A DNA stretch of 64,000 nt. Origin: Asterias rubens (lineage: Eukaryota > Echinodermata > Asteroidea > Forcipulatida > Asteriidae). The stretch is taken from the NCBI RefSeq assembly GCF_902459465.1, contig NW_022985705.1, positions 1 through 64,000 on the forward strand, in the 5' to 3' direction. Below are positions 34,101 to 52,292 of this stretch, one piece after another (position 1 is the stretch's first letter; each line of letters opens with the position of its first letter). The notes under the pieces were generated by a model. The model had not been told where the DNA came from and did not search any database. It saw nothing but the letters and a program-made list of their open reading frames with translations. The translations under genes were made by a program, and so were the position numbers.

Positions 34101-35567
34101 TTTACCTACATGTATGCCAAACATCTAGCTGATCTAGCTCATACATTTTGACACATTTTGTCACAGGAGGATTTACAAGAGCTTTGACCTTTGAACTCTC
34201 TACTTCTGAAGAAACACTATAGGAGGATTTGGGTTAAATGAACAGAAACTAGTCAACTTTCCCACCAGAAAAGTTGCTCCCTAGTAAAGTTGCCCCTCAC
34301 TTACAAAGTTGACCCTCACAAAGTTCTCACTAGAAAGTCGCCCCAGCAAAGTTGCCCCGAGCGTCCTCCGTCATCCCCTGTCAAAGCCACCCCTCACAAA
34401 GTCGCCCTCTAGCTACTAACTTTACTCACTACTTCACTGGGGCTATTTATAAAAACTTGTTTTTAACTTTAAGTAATAATTTTTAGGATAGGTTGATTGG
34501 ATGAATATTCACTTTATATTTACTTTTTTTGTTTATACTCAGTAATTTTTGAAATGCTTTCTGCGTACAATATTCTCTTTTTACCAAGTCTTTATAAGAA
34601 CTCAATTGCAGACAATAGCCTCTCCAAAAAGCTATAAATAAAGCCAGAAAGGAGTCGAAACGTCAGGCTCCAAACAAACAATTTTGCGCCGTCACTCTGG
34701 GAGGTGGAGGGGGGGGGTAGTAGGGTTATGATCGGGTACAGTCCCCCCCCCCCAAAAAAAAAGTAATAAAACAATTGATAATTAACATAAAAAACTAGCA
34801 GTGTATGGCAAAAGAGAAGATGGTGAAATTGAACACTGTATTGGACTTCAAACAAAATTTAAACTAAAAAAAAAAAAATAAGAAAATCCAACATAAAAGT
34901 ATACTGACCGTCCTTAATGACGTACAGACAACCCCCGCCAGATATTTTTAACGCAATCAATGACAAAACGTTTTCAATGTGAACAAAAAATAGGGTCAAG
35001 TCAAGACGCCAAATCGACAACATTTTCACTAGGTTTCATTCATAATTTAATTTAAAAATATGAAAAATATGAATTAAAACATACACTAACATTTAACAAT
35101 TTTTAAAACATTCCATATAAATAAATCAAATTTAGGCCCCTAACTTATAAGCCCCTATAAACTAAAAATTTGTAAATCATTTAAATAAAATAATCAACTT
35201 TTTAAAAAACCAAGCTCAATTAGGCCTAATTAATAATAATTAAATTATTTCTCATTCAAAATCAAGTCAGTAGTGACAGGTGAAACTGAGATAAATAAAA
35301 TGAAATAGAATATATAGAAACCTACAGTTTGAGTTTGTTAAAATTTAGTAAAGAAAAGTGATAGCAGGATATGGAAAGTTTTCTGTCCCACACGGCCCAG
35401 CTGGCCCCAGCTGGCCCGCCCACCCGAGCCAATGGACCCAGCCCCCGGGATAATCTTCTTACCTGCGTGCCTTTCCCCGCACCAGGCGGTCCCAACAAAA
35501 TTGCCTTCACTCCATCGACACTTTCGTCTGGTTTAGCGGCCGGTTGTGCTTGTGGAACGGGTGGCAT
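25168..35567 (-). CDS. AK2: Adenylate kinase 2 (mitochondrial intermembrane space type), complete gene
   Basis: Catalyses ATP + AMP = 2 ADP; vertebrate AK2 acts in the mitochondrial intermembrane space. Coding exons on the minus strand: 35567-35463, 29767-29531, 26203-26036, 25389-25168 (TAA). All are GT-AG with phase-0 junctions; 732 nt, 243 residues (human 239). P-loop [10 protein letters not shown] at 26-35; [10 protein letters not shown] at 46-55 (AMP side); DGFPRT at 103-108; LID domain from about 145 with [20 protein letters not shown] and [14 protein letters not shown] (171-184), the long-LID form; C-terminal [12 protein letters not shown]. The ATG has A at -3. There is no cleavable presequence, as in other AK2 proteins. 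It diverges from SNX17 and converges on EIF2B4. Introns of 5.7, 3.3 and 0.65 kb are rich in mobile DNA. The first intron contains an alternative P-loop exon. Confidence 0.97.
26213..26465. repeat. (AAATC)n pentanucleotide tract
   Basis: Imperfect AATCA units (with AAGTC, GAATC and AATGA variants) over about 250 bp begin some 10 bp upstream of the AK2 exon 3 acceptor. On the transcribed strand they read TTTGATT, i.e. pyrimidine-rich, and may form part of the acceptor region. Confidence 0.9.
26975..27188. repeat. CAAAGTCGCCCCC minisatellite, left arm
   Basis: About a dozen units of 16-18 bp (AGCAAAGTCGCCCACAAC-type and CTCACAAAGTCGCCCCCTG-type). It is part of the foldback element. The same units appear inverted at 28648-28838, and degenerate copies at 34256-34432. 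Confidence 0.9.
28648..28838. repeat. GGGGGCGACTTTG minisatellite, right arm
   Basis: The inverted counterpart of 26975-27188, with GGGGGCGACTTTGT units of about 17 bp and the same alternation of variants near the outer edge (GACTTTGCTGGGGGGCGA). Confidence 0.9.
29062..29343. mobile_element. hAT-like MITE with perfect 8-bp target duplication
   Basis: Terminal inverted repeats TAAGCTTGGGCGATATC / GATATCGCCCAAGCTTA; the flanks CAGGGAAC (29054-29061) and CAGGGAAC (29344-29351) are identical. The interior is AT-rich with many TATCG(A/C) words. An 8-bp duplication is characteristic of hAT transposons; at 282 bp it is non-autonomous. It is in AK2 intron 2, about 190 bp downstream (in gene sense) of exon 2. 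Confidence 0.88.
29965..30587. mobile_element. Second hAT-like element, 623 bp
   Basis: Same termini (TAAGCTTGGGCGATAT / ATATCGCCCAAGCTTA) as 29062-29343. The flanks CCGGCCAT (29957-29964) and CCGGCCAA (30588-30595) match at 7 of 8. The interior differs largely from the short copy and contains no transposase. Together the two copies bracket AK2 exon 2 (29531-29767). Confidence 0.85.
31148..31192. repeat. (AATTC)n microsatellite
   Basis: TTCATCTCAA then TTCAA units, about 45 bp, in AK2 intron 1. Confidence 0.9.
32062..32220 (-). CDS. AK2: Alternative first coding exon of AK2 with a second P-loop
   Basis: This exon lies in AK2 intron 1, on the same strand. It has an ATG in excellent context (ACAATGG) and 53 codons ending [17 protein letters not shown] at a donor CAG|GTACAG. 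The exon ends in phase 0 exactly where the usual first exon ends, so it can splice to 29767 and give a 261-residue protein. Residues 1-36 are Gly/Pro/His-rich ([21 protein letters not shown]) and unlike the usual N-terminus. The P-loop glycines and lysine are intact, but the Thr of the family GKGTQ motif is Val. Two mutually exclusive first exons with separate promoters is the natural reading. A decaying exon duplicate is the alternative, though the intact motif and start context argue against long neutrality. Confidence 0.6.
33860..34140. other. GC-richer unexplained segment in AK2 intron 1
   Basis: A locally GC-richer stretch in AT-rich surroundings, with an 85-codon open frame on the minus strand that resembles nothing I know. 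It could be a dispersed repeat or an intronic regulatory element; I cannot decide from the sequence. Confidence 0.3.
34256..34432. repeat. Degenerate copy of the AAAGTCGCCCC minisatellite
   Basis: Units such as CCTCACTTACAAAGTTGACC, CTCACAAAGTCGCCCTC and CCCCAGCAAAGTTGCCCC match the arms of the foldback element. No flanking inverted arms are visible, so it is a fragment. It is in AK2 intron 1. Confidence 0.8.
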
Positions 35568-36412
35568 TGTGGCAGGAGGAATCTACAACTCTTTCTCACT
35601 TAGAATACTAGTACAGGATGGCAGATAAACTTGATGATACTAAAAAAAACAGCACTTTTTATTACTGTGTATTGATTAAAAAATTACCGGCTAATTTTAC
35701 TGCGGGCAAATTGCTAACACACAAGATCCTGCAGTAAATGCCATGTGTACACGCGTACGACCTTTAGCAGCCCGATGACCTGGCCAACTGCCTCGTCCTA
35801 GAAACTTACCTAAACATAAAGTTAAAAACCTCCATTGTTCACAAAATACAAAATAATTATTTCATAAAAATATTTCCAAAGATGTTCAAAGCTATAAGTA
35901 TTATAATTTATCTACTTTTTCTTTTCTTTTTACAATAATCATTTGGTACAAAGTGTATAATTATAGACAGTTTTATGGGATCATAACAAAGTGGGAGGGT
36001 TTCGCGACGACCTCCTGTCTGGAACGACGGGAAAGTTATATTATCATAGTCGAAGTTTTCATTTCAATAAGGGAAAAGGAAGCATTTCAATTCAGAATTC
36101 ATGTATCCGGGTCAGTTGAACACCAACATTAAACTGGACTGTCTTGTGCAACTTTATCTGGCTGTGTTGATCCATCCTGCAGTTCATCCGTGCTGTGACC
36201 CTCATACAATCAGAAATCCGTGCTTTTGTTGGAGATTGCAGCTAGCCGGGCGCCCGGGGTCAGAGACGCGTGACGGGCAACAGTGGTCAGGCCAGCTGGT
36301 CCAGGCTGTTCGTAAAAAGTGAAAGTGTTCTGAGAATCTTAGGCCTTGAACTGACCATAGAGCTAGGAAACTGACTCAGTGTGAGGACTGAGAGCCTCTT
36401 CACGGGTCAACC
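35568..36412. promoter_or_regulatory. Shared AK2 / SNX17 divergent promoter region
   Basis: The two start codons are 845 bp apart and face away from each other, so both promoters should lie here. No TATA box is obvious in either direction. On the AK2 side an AG (TTGTAG) lies 16 bases before the ATG and could be the acceptor of a 5' UTR intron. GC content rises between 36150 and 36310. Co-regulation is inference. Confidence 0.5.
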
Positions 36413-44731
<8,319 letters not shown>

Positions 44732-44834
44732 AACAGCGCCCTCAATTCAATCTCTGCAACGCTGATTTACTTTTTGTATAGAACCACTGTATGCATGAGG
44801 TGAGCAAGACTGATGTCGTTGTCATTAATTATGA

Positions 44835-44840
44835 AATAAA
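44835..44840 (+). terminator. SNX17: Probable SNX17 polyadenylation signal
   Basis: AATAAA 104 nt after the SNX17 stop codon. The intervening sequence has no other gene feature. Confidence 0.5.
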
Positions 44841-46167
44841 TGAAGGAGCTTTCAGACGGCTATTCAAGGGACGGCAAACTTTGCGTCACTTGGGCTTTAT
44901 GTGCTTGCCGCTGCTTTTATGTCGCAGTGAAAAGTCAAGTTTTGTTAATTGTGTTGATAAACCACACTCACAGTTACTTGTCATTTGATTGGTGGAATAC
45001 TGGAACACACATAGCGTGTCATCCTTTATTTGTCCATTACATGTACATGTATACTGCCGCAACGCTTTAAAAGTGAGTATAGCCGGCGCATATTATCACA
45101 CAAGCCTAAGTGGAATGCAGAAAAAATATATACCAATATCCAATTAGGCCAATGGTTGAGTTGGATACGTAATGCATGGCCAGCTTTATCTTTCCGCATT
45201 CCACTAGCGAGCGCGTGATAGCAAACTTAACTTCAAGCAAACTGTTTGAGTATGCGCGCAATGCATGTGACAATCAGCATGGCATGCAAATGCACCTCTT
45301 TTGCATTTACTTTGACTTCTGTAGTTGTTTGTTTTGTGTATAGCTTATAAAAGAGCAGTGTGCGGCATTAACGAGAGCACAATATGTAGGGTGTGATGTA
45401 GGCATTGCGAAATATGTTTAGTTCACACTCCTTGGTACTGTAGATTGACCAATCAGATCTGAAGATTCAAAGCCTGAAGCCCTGCTTATACTTCCTGCGA
45501 ATGCGAATGTCAAGTAAATTTGTATGGCACCAATTTCGATTGACAAGGATCTGTTGTAAGTAATATAAAACACTTTGAATGCACTTTGGTTTGTGCATTC
45601 GTCACAGAATAAAAACACTCAAAGTGAAATCTAGCTTTTCTGTTTCACCCCGCTTTGCCTCAGGTAATGGAATAGTCCAGATTTCACTGCATGTGTTCTG
45701 TCACAATTAGGCATTTATAAGTTTCCAGTATTTGTTTAACAGTTGTGTTTAGTATGCATGTATATCTTTAATATTATTACTCTCATTTGCAAATTATACT
45801 TACGCTATTATTCCTACTTACATAAGTGTTTTACAAACGCTCAAAAAACGATTGCATTTTAATTATTGTGTTTATTTCTGAAAACCTTGTAAAAAAAATG
45901 ATCTTCCTTGTCAAATATAATATAAAATAATGTTATGCTCACTTCTGGGCAAAATTTTGTAAAGTCTTGTTAGCATAGACAACTTTTGCTAAGCAGAAAC
46001 AGGTAATCAGTGAAACTGCCATGTAATTTATATTAGTTGTACTGGCCTGCTTATTGTTGCGGAGCAAATTACTTTGTTAAGCAAGTTTTTCTGCCTAAAA
46101 TCTTTTTAAAGTTCATTACTTTGAATGAAACTCAAAGTGTGTCTTTTTTTAGTTTAATACATTCTGT

Positions 46168-46542
46168 TAAAGACACTGGACACTATTGGTAATTGTCAAA
46201 GACCAATATTCTCACTTGGTGTATCTCAACATATGCACAAAATAACAGACCTGTGAAAATTTGAACTCAATTGGTCATTTAAGTTGCGAGATAATAATGA
46301 AAGAAATAACACCCTTGTCACACGAAACTGTTAGCTTTCAGATGCTTGATTTCGGGACCTCAAAATCTAATTCTGAGGTCTCAAAATCTTATTCATGGAA
46401 AATTCTCAAAACTGTGTTACTTCAGAGGGAGCTGTTTCTCACAATGTTTTATACCATCAACAGTTCTCCATTGCTTGTTACCAAGTAGGTTTTTATGCTA
46501 ACAATTATTTTGACTAACTACCAATAGTGTCCAGGCCTTTAA
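46168..46542. mobile_element. GGACACTATTGG-family MITE, near-full length
   Basis: Runs from TTAAAGACACTGGACACTAT to ACCAATAGTGTCCAGGCCTT plus TAA. Internal blocks GAAATAACACCCTTGTCACA and CTTCAGAGGGAGCTGTTTCT are conserved with the other copies. Confidence 0.85.
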
Positions 46543-46902
46543 GGAAAATTGTTTTGTTGGAAGTTTTCTACCTTGACCATCTTTATACCTTGAACAAATA
46601 TTTGTTTTTCAATTTTAATGTTGTGCTGTCCACACTATTTGTCAGCTCGTAATTTTAATGGGGGTGTTTCCTGCTTGAAACTTACACAAATATAAGGAAA
46701 GTCTTTTGTATTTCTGGCGTCTCTTTAACACATTCTAATCAAAAGGTATTTGTATATAACATAAACATATTCCCTTTCTACCTGTTTGTATCATATCAAC
46801 ATTGAGTTCAATTTAATTATGTTTTGTCCATAAATTTTGCTGAAGCGAAAAATGGCCAAAACATCTAACGTGACACTTCGAGTCACGTAAATAACACAAG
46901 GG

Positions 46903-47300
46903 CCCAATTTCATAGAGCTGCTTAAGCAGAAAATGTTGCTGAACAAAAGAGTTTGCTAAGCAGAGATTAGCAGGATACCAGTCACAAACTGTACATGTGA
47001 CATGGCAGTTTGGCTGGTAACCAACTTTTGGTAAGCACAATTTTGTTGTGCTTAGCTACTTAAGCAGCTCTCCTATGAAATTTGGCTCAGGTACTGGCCT
47101 TTAAAGAACCGAGGCCCAATTTGATAGAGCTACTTATAAGGCAAGAACAAATTAGCTAAGCACAATAAACGTTTGCTTTCCAGAATAAGGCTATCCGCCA
47201 AATATAAGTCACATGTACATTCTGTGATTGGTCCTGCGTCTTGTTGCTTTAGCATGAAATGTTTACTGCTGAGCGTGTTACTCTATGAAATTGGGCCCTG
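46903..47300. mobile_element. Two GGGCCC-family MITE copies
   Basis: 46903-47094 (GGCCCAATTTCATAGAGCTG to CTCCTATGAAATTTGG) and 47112-47300 (GGCCCAATTTGATAGAGCTA to TCTATGAAATTGGGCC). Both have TGCTAAGCA blocks and ACATGTGACA/ACATGTACAT centres. Confidence 0.7.
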
Positions 47301-47709
47301 CATGGCTTCCCTACCCAGATGTATAGCACCTTTGACTATTTTTTTCACAAAATAATACTGTAAGTGTTATGCCCGTTTGAATCCACTGCCTCGATCAGTC
47401 TCCAATCTCTGGTCTGAATCCCTGCTGAAGGCATAATGAGTATAGTCAACAAAACTGAGGGACCACGTTAGCCGGAGCTGATCCCAAGCTGAAGCTGTGG
47501 ATTCAAGGAGGCCCATAGATAGAGAGCACACACACATTTGTGTGGTTTTTACGTGTTATTCTGATATTGATGTTTGGGTTACTATACAGTGATACATTGC
47601 TTGTATTATGTCTATGGTCTATCCAGTGAAAGTCCATTGGGTTTAAGACCAGAGTGCCTGCCTTTATCCCATCCTTCCGGATGAAGCAGGTACCAGTCTA
47701 TAAACTTAC

Positions 47710-47772
47710 TTCAGTTTGAAGTATCCATCAAGCTCGTTGGAATACTTTGACAATCCGTCTTCCGAAAAATTA
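47710..47772 (-). CDS. Possible internal exon of an unrecognised gene
   Basis: On the minus strand an acceptor (TTTCATTATTTTAG) and a strong donor (GAA|GTAAGT) enclose 63 bases, whose open frame reads NFSEDGLSKYSNELDGYFKL. The composition is protein-like, but no partner exon was found and the family is not recognised. Read through, the frame stops one codon after the donor, so a terminal exon is also possible. Confidence 0.25.
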
Positions 47773-47906
47773 CTAAAATAATGAAATATTAAATACAACT
47801 CGGGTATTTTTGTATAACTCCTTAACAAAAAACGAACCCACCAAGCTAAAATATATAGGACCCTGCATGATGTGTACCATGGCAAATCTGTCCGCATATC
47901 TTGCAC

Positions 47907-48114
47907 CAATAGACCGATCCATTAAGCTCCGCCCCATTGCGTTTTGACCAATAACAACCCATTGTGCAACCAAAGGTCCGACAAAATAAGGTCCGACATG
48001 CGTGCGCATATGCTTGGCGCGCGCCGCAGAGTTGTGCAGAATGGCATTGGAGAGGCTCATGATTCTTGCTTACATGTGCTCAGTGTGGGCGGAGCCTAAT
48101 GGATCGGTCTATTG
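47907..48114. mobile_element. MITE with CAATAGACCGATCCATTA termini
   Basis: 28-bp inverted ends, CAATAGACCGATCCATTAAG and its inverse ending CTTA/CCTAATGGATCGGTCTATTG, including GCTCCGCCC / GGGCGGAGC. Internal dyads GGTCCGACA are repeated. 208 bp. A diverged relative lies at 59597-59735. Confidence 0.85.
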
Positions 48115-48174
48115 CATGATGGTCGTGTATCTTGGTCCTAGGGCTCTCTGCTACATGTACCTCAGAACTTTAAC

Positions 48175-48556
48175 CTAGAGCGTAACTTGCGCTGCGTTTT
48201 GAAGCCACCCTGGGCACAGACATGTTTGATTTTTTTTTAAGAGAACACACGTTGCCGCCATTCTTTTACATTCGGCGTGTGCGCTTGATTGACATACTAA
48301 AAAAAAGTATACGCGCCTTTAAACATGGCGCACATGACGCTCGCAGTTTGTACGCTCATCAGCAGATTGCGCATTCACATTTGCTGCAATTTTTGGTTCG
48401 ATGACACATAAAAAAGAACAAACGCACTATTATGCAAATAGCCGTACAATTGCCGTACAAAATTTCAAGCTTTTGTATTGGTTTGTACATAAACATGGAT
48501 GCGCCCACACGGCTTCAAAACCTTAGTGCGTGTATAACGGGGTGTTAGCGCTCTAG
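48175..48556. mobile_element. Inverted-repeat element (CTAGAGCG ends)
   Basis: CTAGAGCGTAACTTGCGCTG...TTTTGAAGCC at the left is mirrored imperfectly by GGCTTCAAAACC...TTAGCGCTCTAG at the right. The interior is AT-rich with no convincing gene. Confidence 0.6.
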
Positions 48557-49355
48557 TCAATATATATAGCTCTATGGCCACCATTCTAAAAGTGCCGAGC
48601 TCAGAGATATGCAGTCAAAAAGTTGGGCCCTGTGTGGCACACAATTTGCTAAACAAAATAATATAAAACCTTGCTAAGCAGAAATAGCTTACCAGCCAAA
48701 ATACCTTGTAATTTGTATATACCTTGTAGTATGTTTGGCAGGTAAATATCCTAAGCAATATTGAATAAAAATTGGTTTTATGTTACATCACCTCAGTCTG
48801 TTTACAATTTATGTTAGGTACCGGTGTGGCAGGAGATCCTGTCCCACAATATGGCAAACTGTGTAAACTTCTTCTGATAGCGACCTCAGCCAATGTTAAT
48901 TTCCCATATGGGGGACAGAATATCCGGCAGACGAAATGTCTTAAGACACTGGAAATTTCTCTTTCTGGGCAAAATTTCTACCGTGTGTGAAACAATTTAC
49001 TTAAAGCATGAGCAGGAAATTCCACCGGTACCCTTCCGAGACCATTACTTTCTGTATAAGTAATTGACATACATGTACGCCCAGACATGGTTTTATTGTT
49101 GTATTTGTGACACAAAAACTATCTCTTGCAAAAGTGTAGGAAAAATAATTAGAACTAGAAATTCACATTTGTTTTGGAAACATAGATACTATGTTAACAT
49201 TGGAAAAATGTCTTTAATAGCCAGGTAACGTTATGACCCTTGACCCTTATTGGTCGAGAGTAAGTTGGTTAGATTTTGCAGATGTTTTTTGCAGCTTCTA
49301 TGGGAACTTTGATACAAGCCCTTTCTGGCTGCTATGGTCTCTAAAACTTAAAAGG

Positions 49356-49745
49356 TTAAAGGCAGTGGACACTATTGGTAATTGTCAAAGACTAGCCTTC
49401 ACAGTTGGTGTATCTCAACATATGCATAAAATAACAAACCTGTGAAAATTTGAGCTCAATCGGTCATCGAAGTTGCGAGATAATAATGAAAGAAAAATAA
49501 CCCTTGTTTGTAACACGAAGTTGTGTGCGTTTAGATGGTTGATTTCGATACCTCAAGTTCTAAATCTGAGGTCTCGAAATCAAATTCGTGGAAAATTACT
49601 TCTTTCTCGAAAACTATGGCACTTCAGAGGCAGCCGTTTCTCACAATGTTTTATACTATCAACCTCTCCCCATTACTCGTCACCAAGAAAGGTTTTATGC
49701 CAATAATTATTTTGAGTAATTACCAATAGTGTCCACTGCCTTTAA
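49356..49745. mobile_element. GGACACTATTGG-family MITE, reference copy
   Basis: 390 bp with almost perfect ends (TTAAAGGCAGTGGACACTAT / ATAGTGTCCACTGCCTTTAA) and TTAA at both borders. A central dyad CTCAAGTTCTAAATCTGAGG / GAGGTCTCGAAATC is visible. No coding capacity. This is the cleanest of at least eight copies in the window. Confidence 0.92.
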
Positions 49746-50490
49746 CAGAAGCGCATATTCTGCATGATAACAAAAGAATTGTTCCTGTGCAAGCGTACTT
49801 CAAATTTCAAAGCATTCTTTGCTAAAAGAAATAATGGTGCTGACTCCGTAAATATGTCTGTAGACACCTAAATCAAATGGGGTACTTTTATAGTGTTTGC
49901 CTTATATTCGAAAAGACAAACCAAAAACAATCAAACCAAAAACAAAGACTTTCTATACTGTGTAATTCTATTCATCATTTACTCTTTATACTTAAATGTA
50001 CAGTTTATACAAATCCATCTCTTTATATACATTATTTGATAAATATTAATTTAAGTATTTGTTTATTGGTGAATAATTGCGCACCTCAATAGAGAAGTAG
50101 TTCCCCAATCTTTATAGAAACAATCACCTTTGATATTAATCAAACGCCTCAAGTCTAATTCAATGAGAAATGTTTTTAGGCATATAAAATTGACTTTTTT
50201 TTTATATAAAACCAAATTATCAAACTTTATAGAGTTTACAGGTTGCCTTGAAATACCTATTGGACCTGCCATTGGCCAGAATCCAGTAATGTTAGCTTGT
50301 GGTCAATAAACCCCCAGGGCTTGAAACACACACTGGACCACTGGCCAGAGTCCAGTAGTTCATACATTGGAGGACAGTAACCAATACCTTCTGGCCAGAC
50401 CAGTCCAATAATTTCAGCATTGGGCCATTAACCAATACCAATGGCTAGAGTCTAGTAGTTTCATATTTCCCTGTAACCCACAACCCACTG

Positions 50491-50562
50491 GACCACTGGC
50501 CGGAGGCGGACCACTGGCCGGAGGCGGGCCACTGGCCGGAGGCGGACCACTGGCCGGAGGCG
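50491..50562. repeat. 18-bp tandem repeat, four units
   Basis: Four head-to-tail units of GACCACTGGCCGGAGGCG, with a G(G/A)CC alternation, arisen within a copy of the GGCCAGTGGTCC repeat (50250-50580). Confidence 0.95.
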
Positions 50563-51233
50563 GGCCAGTAATTTAGGTATTGGGCCTTGCATGAAATACC
50601 CAAATGTAAAAGGGTTTGTGGACTTTTTGTAAGACCCAAATTTACATGTAACTTGCATGGTTTGAAGATGATGGTAGAATACTAATTCCCGCAAAACTTT
50701 ATTTCATCAAAGAAAAATATTTTCCTATGAGATGTAGAAAGCTGAAAAGGTGTTTTAAATCAGCAATGTAACAATTTTGTAAACAATAATAACATATCTT
50801 CATAAATATAAATAAGCAAATGGCAATGCCTTTGAAAGCACTTTGTGTTTTCCTTTGCATTTAAAACAAAATGAATAAAAACGCTGGCTTCCAGCAATTT
50901 GATTCATAATTAAAATAAATAAAATCTCAAAAGGAATGGTCATTGCTTGGAAGAATACATTTATTCCAGTTGTTCAGTTTTTATTTAACCCAGTTTACAT
51001 TTACAAAATTCCTAGCCAGTTTCCCCTTTAGTTTATTACTTGGCTGTATATTGCGCCACAGCACCTAGTACATGGTGCTGTGTAAAAGGAGTTGGTATCA
51101 TAATTCAAACAGGTCCCACACACCTTGCAAGAAAATACTGAATGTTAAAGCGGCGTGCGAAGGATATGAGCACTAATATAAGAAGCCACTATTGTTATTA
51201 TTATTTGAGTACAAGAACCTAGTAAGTTGCCTA

Positions 51234-51907
51234 ATAATAATAATAATAATAATAATAATAAGCATTTATATAGCGCCATCTATCTAGGAAACTAATCCGA
51301 GGCGCTGGAGAGGAAAAGAAACCGAAACAAAGAAGTTTATACAAAGAAAAGGATCAAACGAGTGCCTAATTACCGTGACTTAGGAAACAAATAGGTTTTT
51401 AGTTGCAATTTAAATGTGTCTAATGAAGAAGCTGTGCGAATGGCTATTGGTAGAGCACTCCAGAGGGTTGGTGCTGCATATGAAAAAGCCCTATTACCAT
51501 AAGAGGTGTGTGTCCTTGGTGTCACAAGAAGACACTTGTTAAGATGATCTGAGGCTGCGTTGAGGAATGTAATGTGAAATAAGTTCATTGAGATAGCCTG
51601 GTGCTAATCCATGAAGTACTTTCTATGTTAAAAGTAAAATTTTGAACTGAATACGCTCTTGTACTGGCAACCACTGAAGTTTCTGTAAAACCGGTGAAAT
51701 ATGATCAAATTTAGAGGTCTTAGAGAGGACCCGAGCTGCTGCATTCAGGGCATGTTGGAGTCTATTTAGAACTTGTTTAGAAATATTGAACAAGAGACCA
51801 TTTCCAATATCTAAACGAGATACAACAAAGGCATGTACCAGGATAGAAGCTGATTTGTCATCAAGAGTTCTACGAAAACTGTTCAGGTTATGGATATTAT
51901 AATACAC
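51234..51907 (-). pseudogene. L2/CR1-like LINE 3' end (reverse transcriptase C-terminal region)
   Basis: The minus strand encodes LVHAFVVSRLDIGNGLLFNI, LQHALNAAARVLSKTSKFDH, ISPVLQKLQWLPVQERIQFK and, after a stop/frameshift near 51600, VTPRTHTSYGNRAFSYAAPT and LWSALPIAIRTASSLDTFKL. This is the standard order of the C-terminal part of non-LTR ORF2 proteins. It is followed by a 3' UTR ending GCGCTATATAAATGC(TTATTA)n. It is 5'-truncated and inactive. A MITE abuts its upstream end. Confidence 0.93.
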
Positions 51908-52260
51908 TGGACACTATTGGTAATTACTCAAAATAATTGTTAGCATAAAAAACTTACTTGGTAACGATCAATGGAGAGCTGCTAATGGTATAACACATTG
52001 TGAGCAACAACTCCCTCTGAAGTAAAGAAGTTCTTGAGAAAGAAGTAATTCTCCACTAAAATATTTGAATTAGATTTTGAGGTTTAGAAATGATGCATTT
52101 GAAAGCACACAACTTTGTTTTGACAAGGGTGTTTTTTCTTCCATTATTATCTCGCAACTTTGAGAGCCAAATTTTAAAAGTTTTGTTATTTTGTGCATAT
52201 GTTGAGATACACCAATTGAGAAGACTGGTCTCTGACAATTACCAAAGTGTCCAGAGTTAT
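51901..52260. mobile_element. GGACACTATTGG-family MITE
   Basis: ACACTGGACACTATTGGTAA at the left, CAATTACCAAAGTGTCCAGA at the right, with the usual interior in the opposite orientation to 49356. It lies between the LINE fragment and the 3' end of the MKRN2OS-like gene. Confidence 0.85.
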
Positions 52261-52264
52261 AATG

Positions 52265-52270
52265 TTTAAT
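52265..52270 (-). terminator. Possible polyadenylation signal of the MKRN2OS-like gene
   Basis: ATTAAA on the minus strand 23 nt after the TGA. It is a common variant hexamer; a more distal site is possible. Confidence 0.3.
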
Positions 52271-52292
52271 TGTAACCATGTGCCGCTCTCCA

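Larger units (their letters stand above)
44732..52292. other. Intergenic region SNX17 / MKRN2OS-like
   Basis: Apart from the SNX17 3' UTR and one possible small exon (47710-47772), I recognise only repeats: MITEs (46168-46542, 46903-47300, 47907-48114, 48175-48556, 49356-49745, 51901-52260), an 18-bp tandem repeat (50491-50562) and a LINE 3' end (51234-51907). The segments 44900-45940, 48750-49350 and 49760-50240 show nothing I can name. SNX17 and the MKRN2OS-like gene converge here. Confidence 0.65.

Noticed and set aside
33867-34124. 85-codon minus-strand frame as a gene
   Set aside because: No recognisable motif, no splice-site support and located in an AK2 intron; left as an unexplained GC-rich segment.
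36101-36322. 73-codon frame upstream of SNX17
   Set aside because: Lies in the probable promoter/5' UTR; Cys/His content is not arranged as a known domain.
49356-49745. Open frames within the MITEs (for example 49473-49729 and 46261-46488)
   Set aside because: They recur with the MITE family and are broken in other copies; no transposase motif.
50445-50694. SGQWSASGQW repeat protein
   Set aside because: Translation of an 18-bp tandem repeat inside a dispersed non-coding repeat; no splice or start context.
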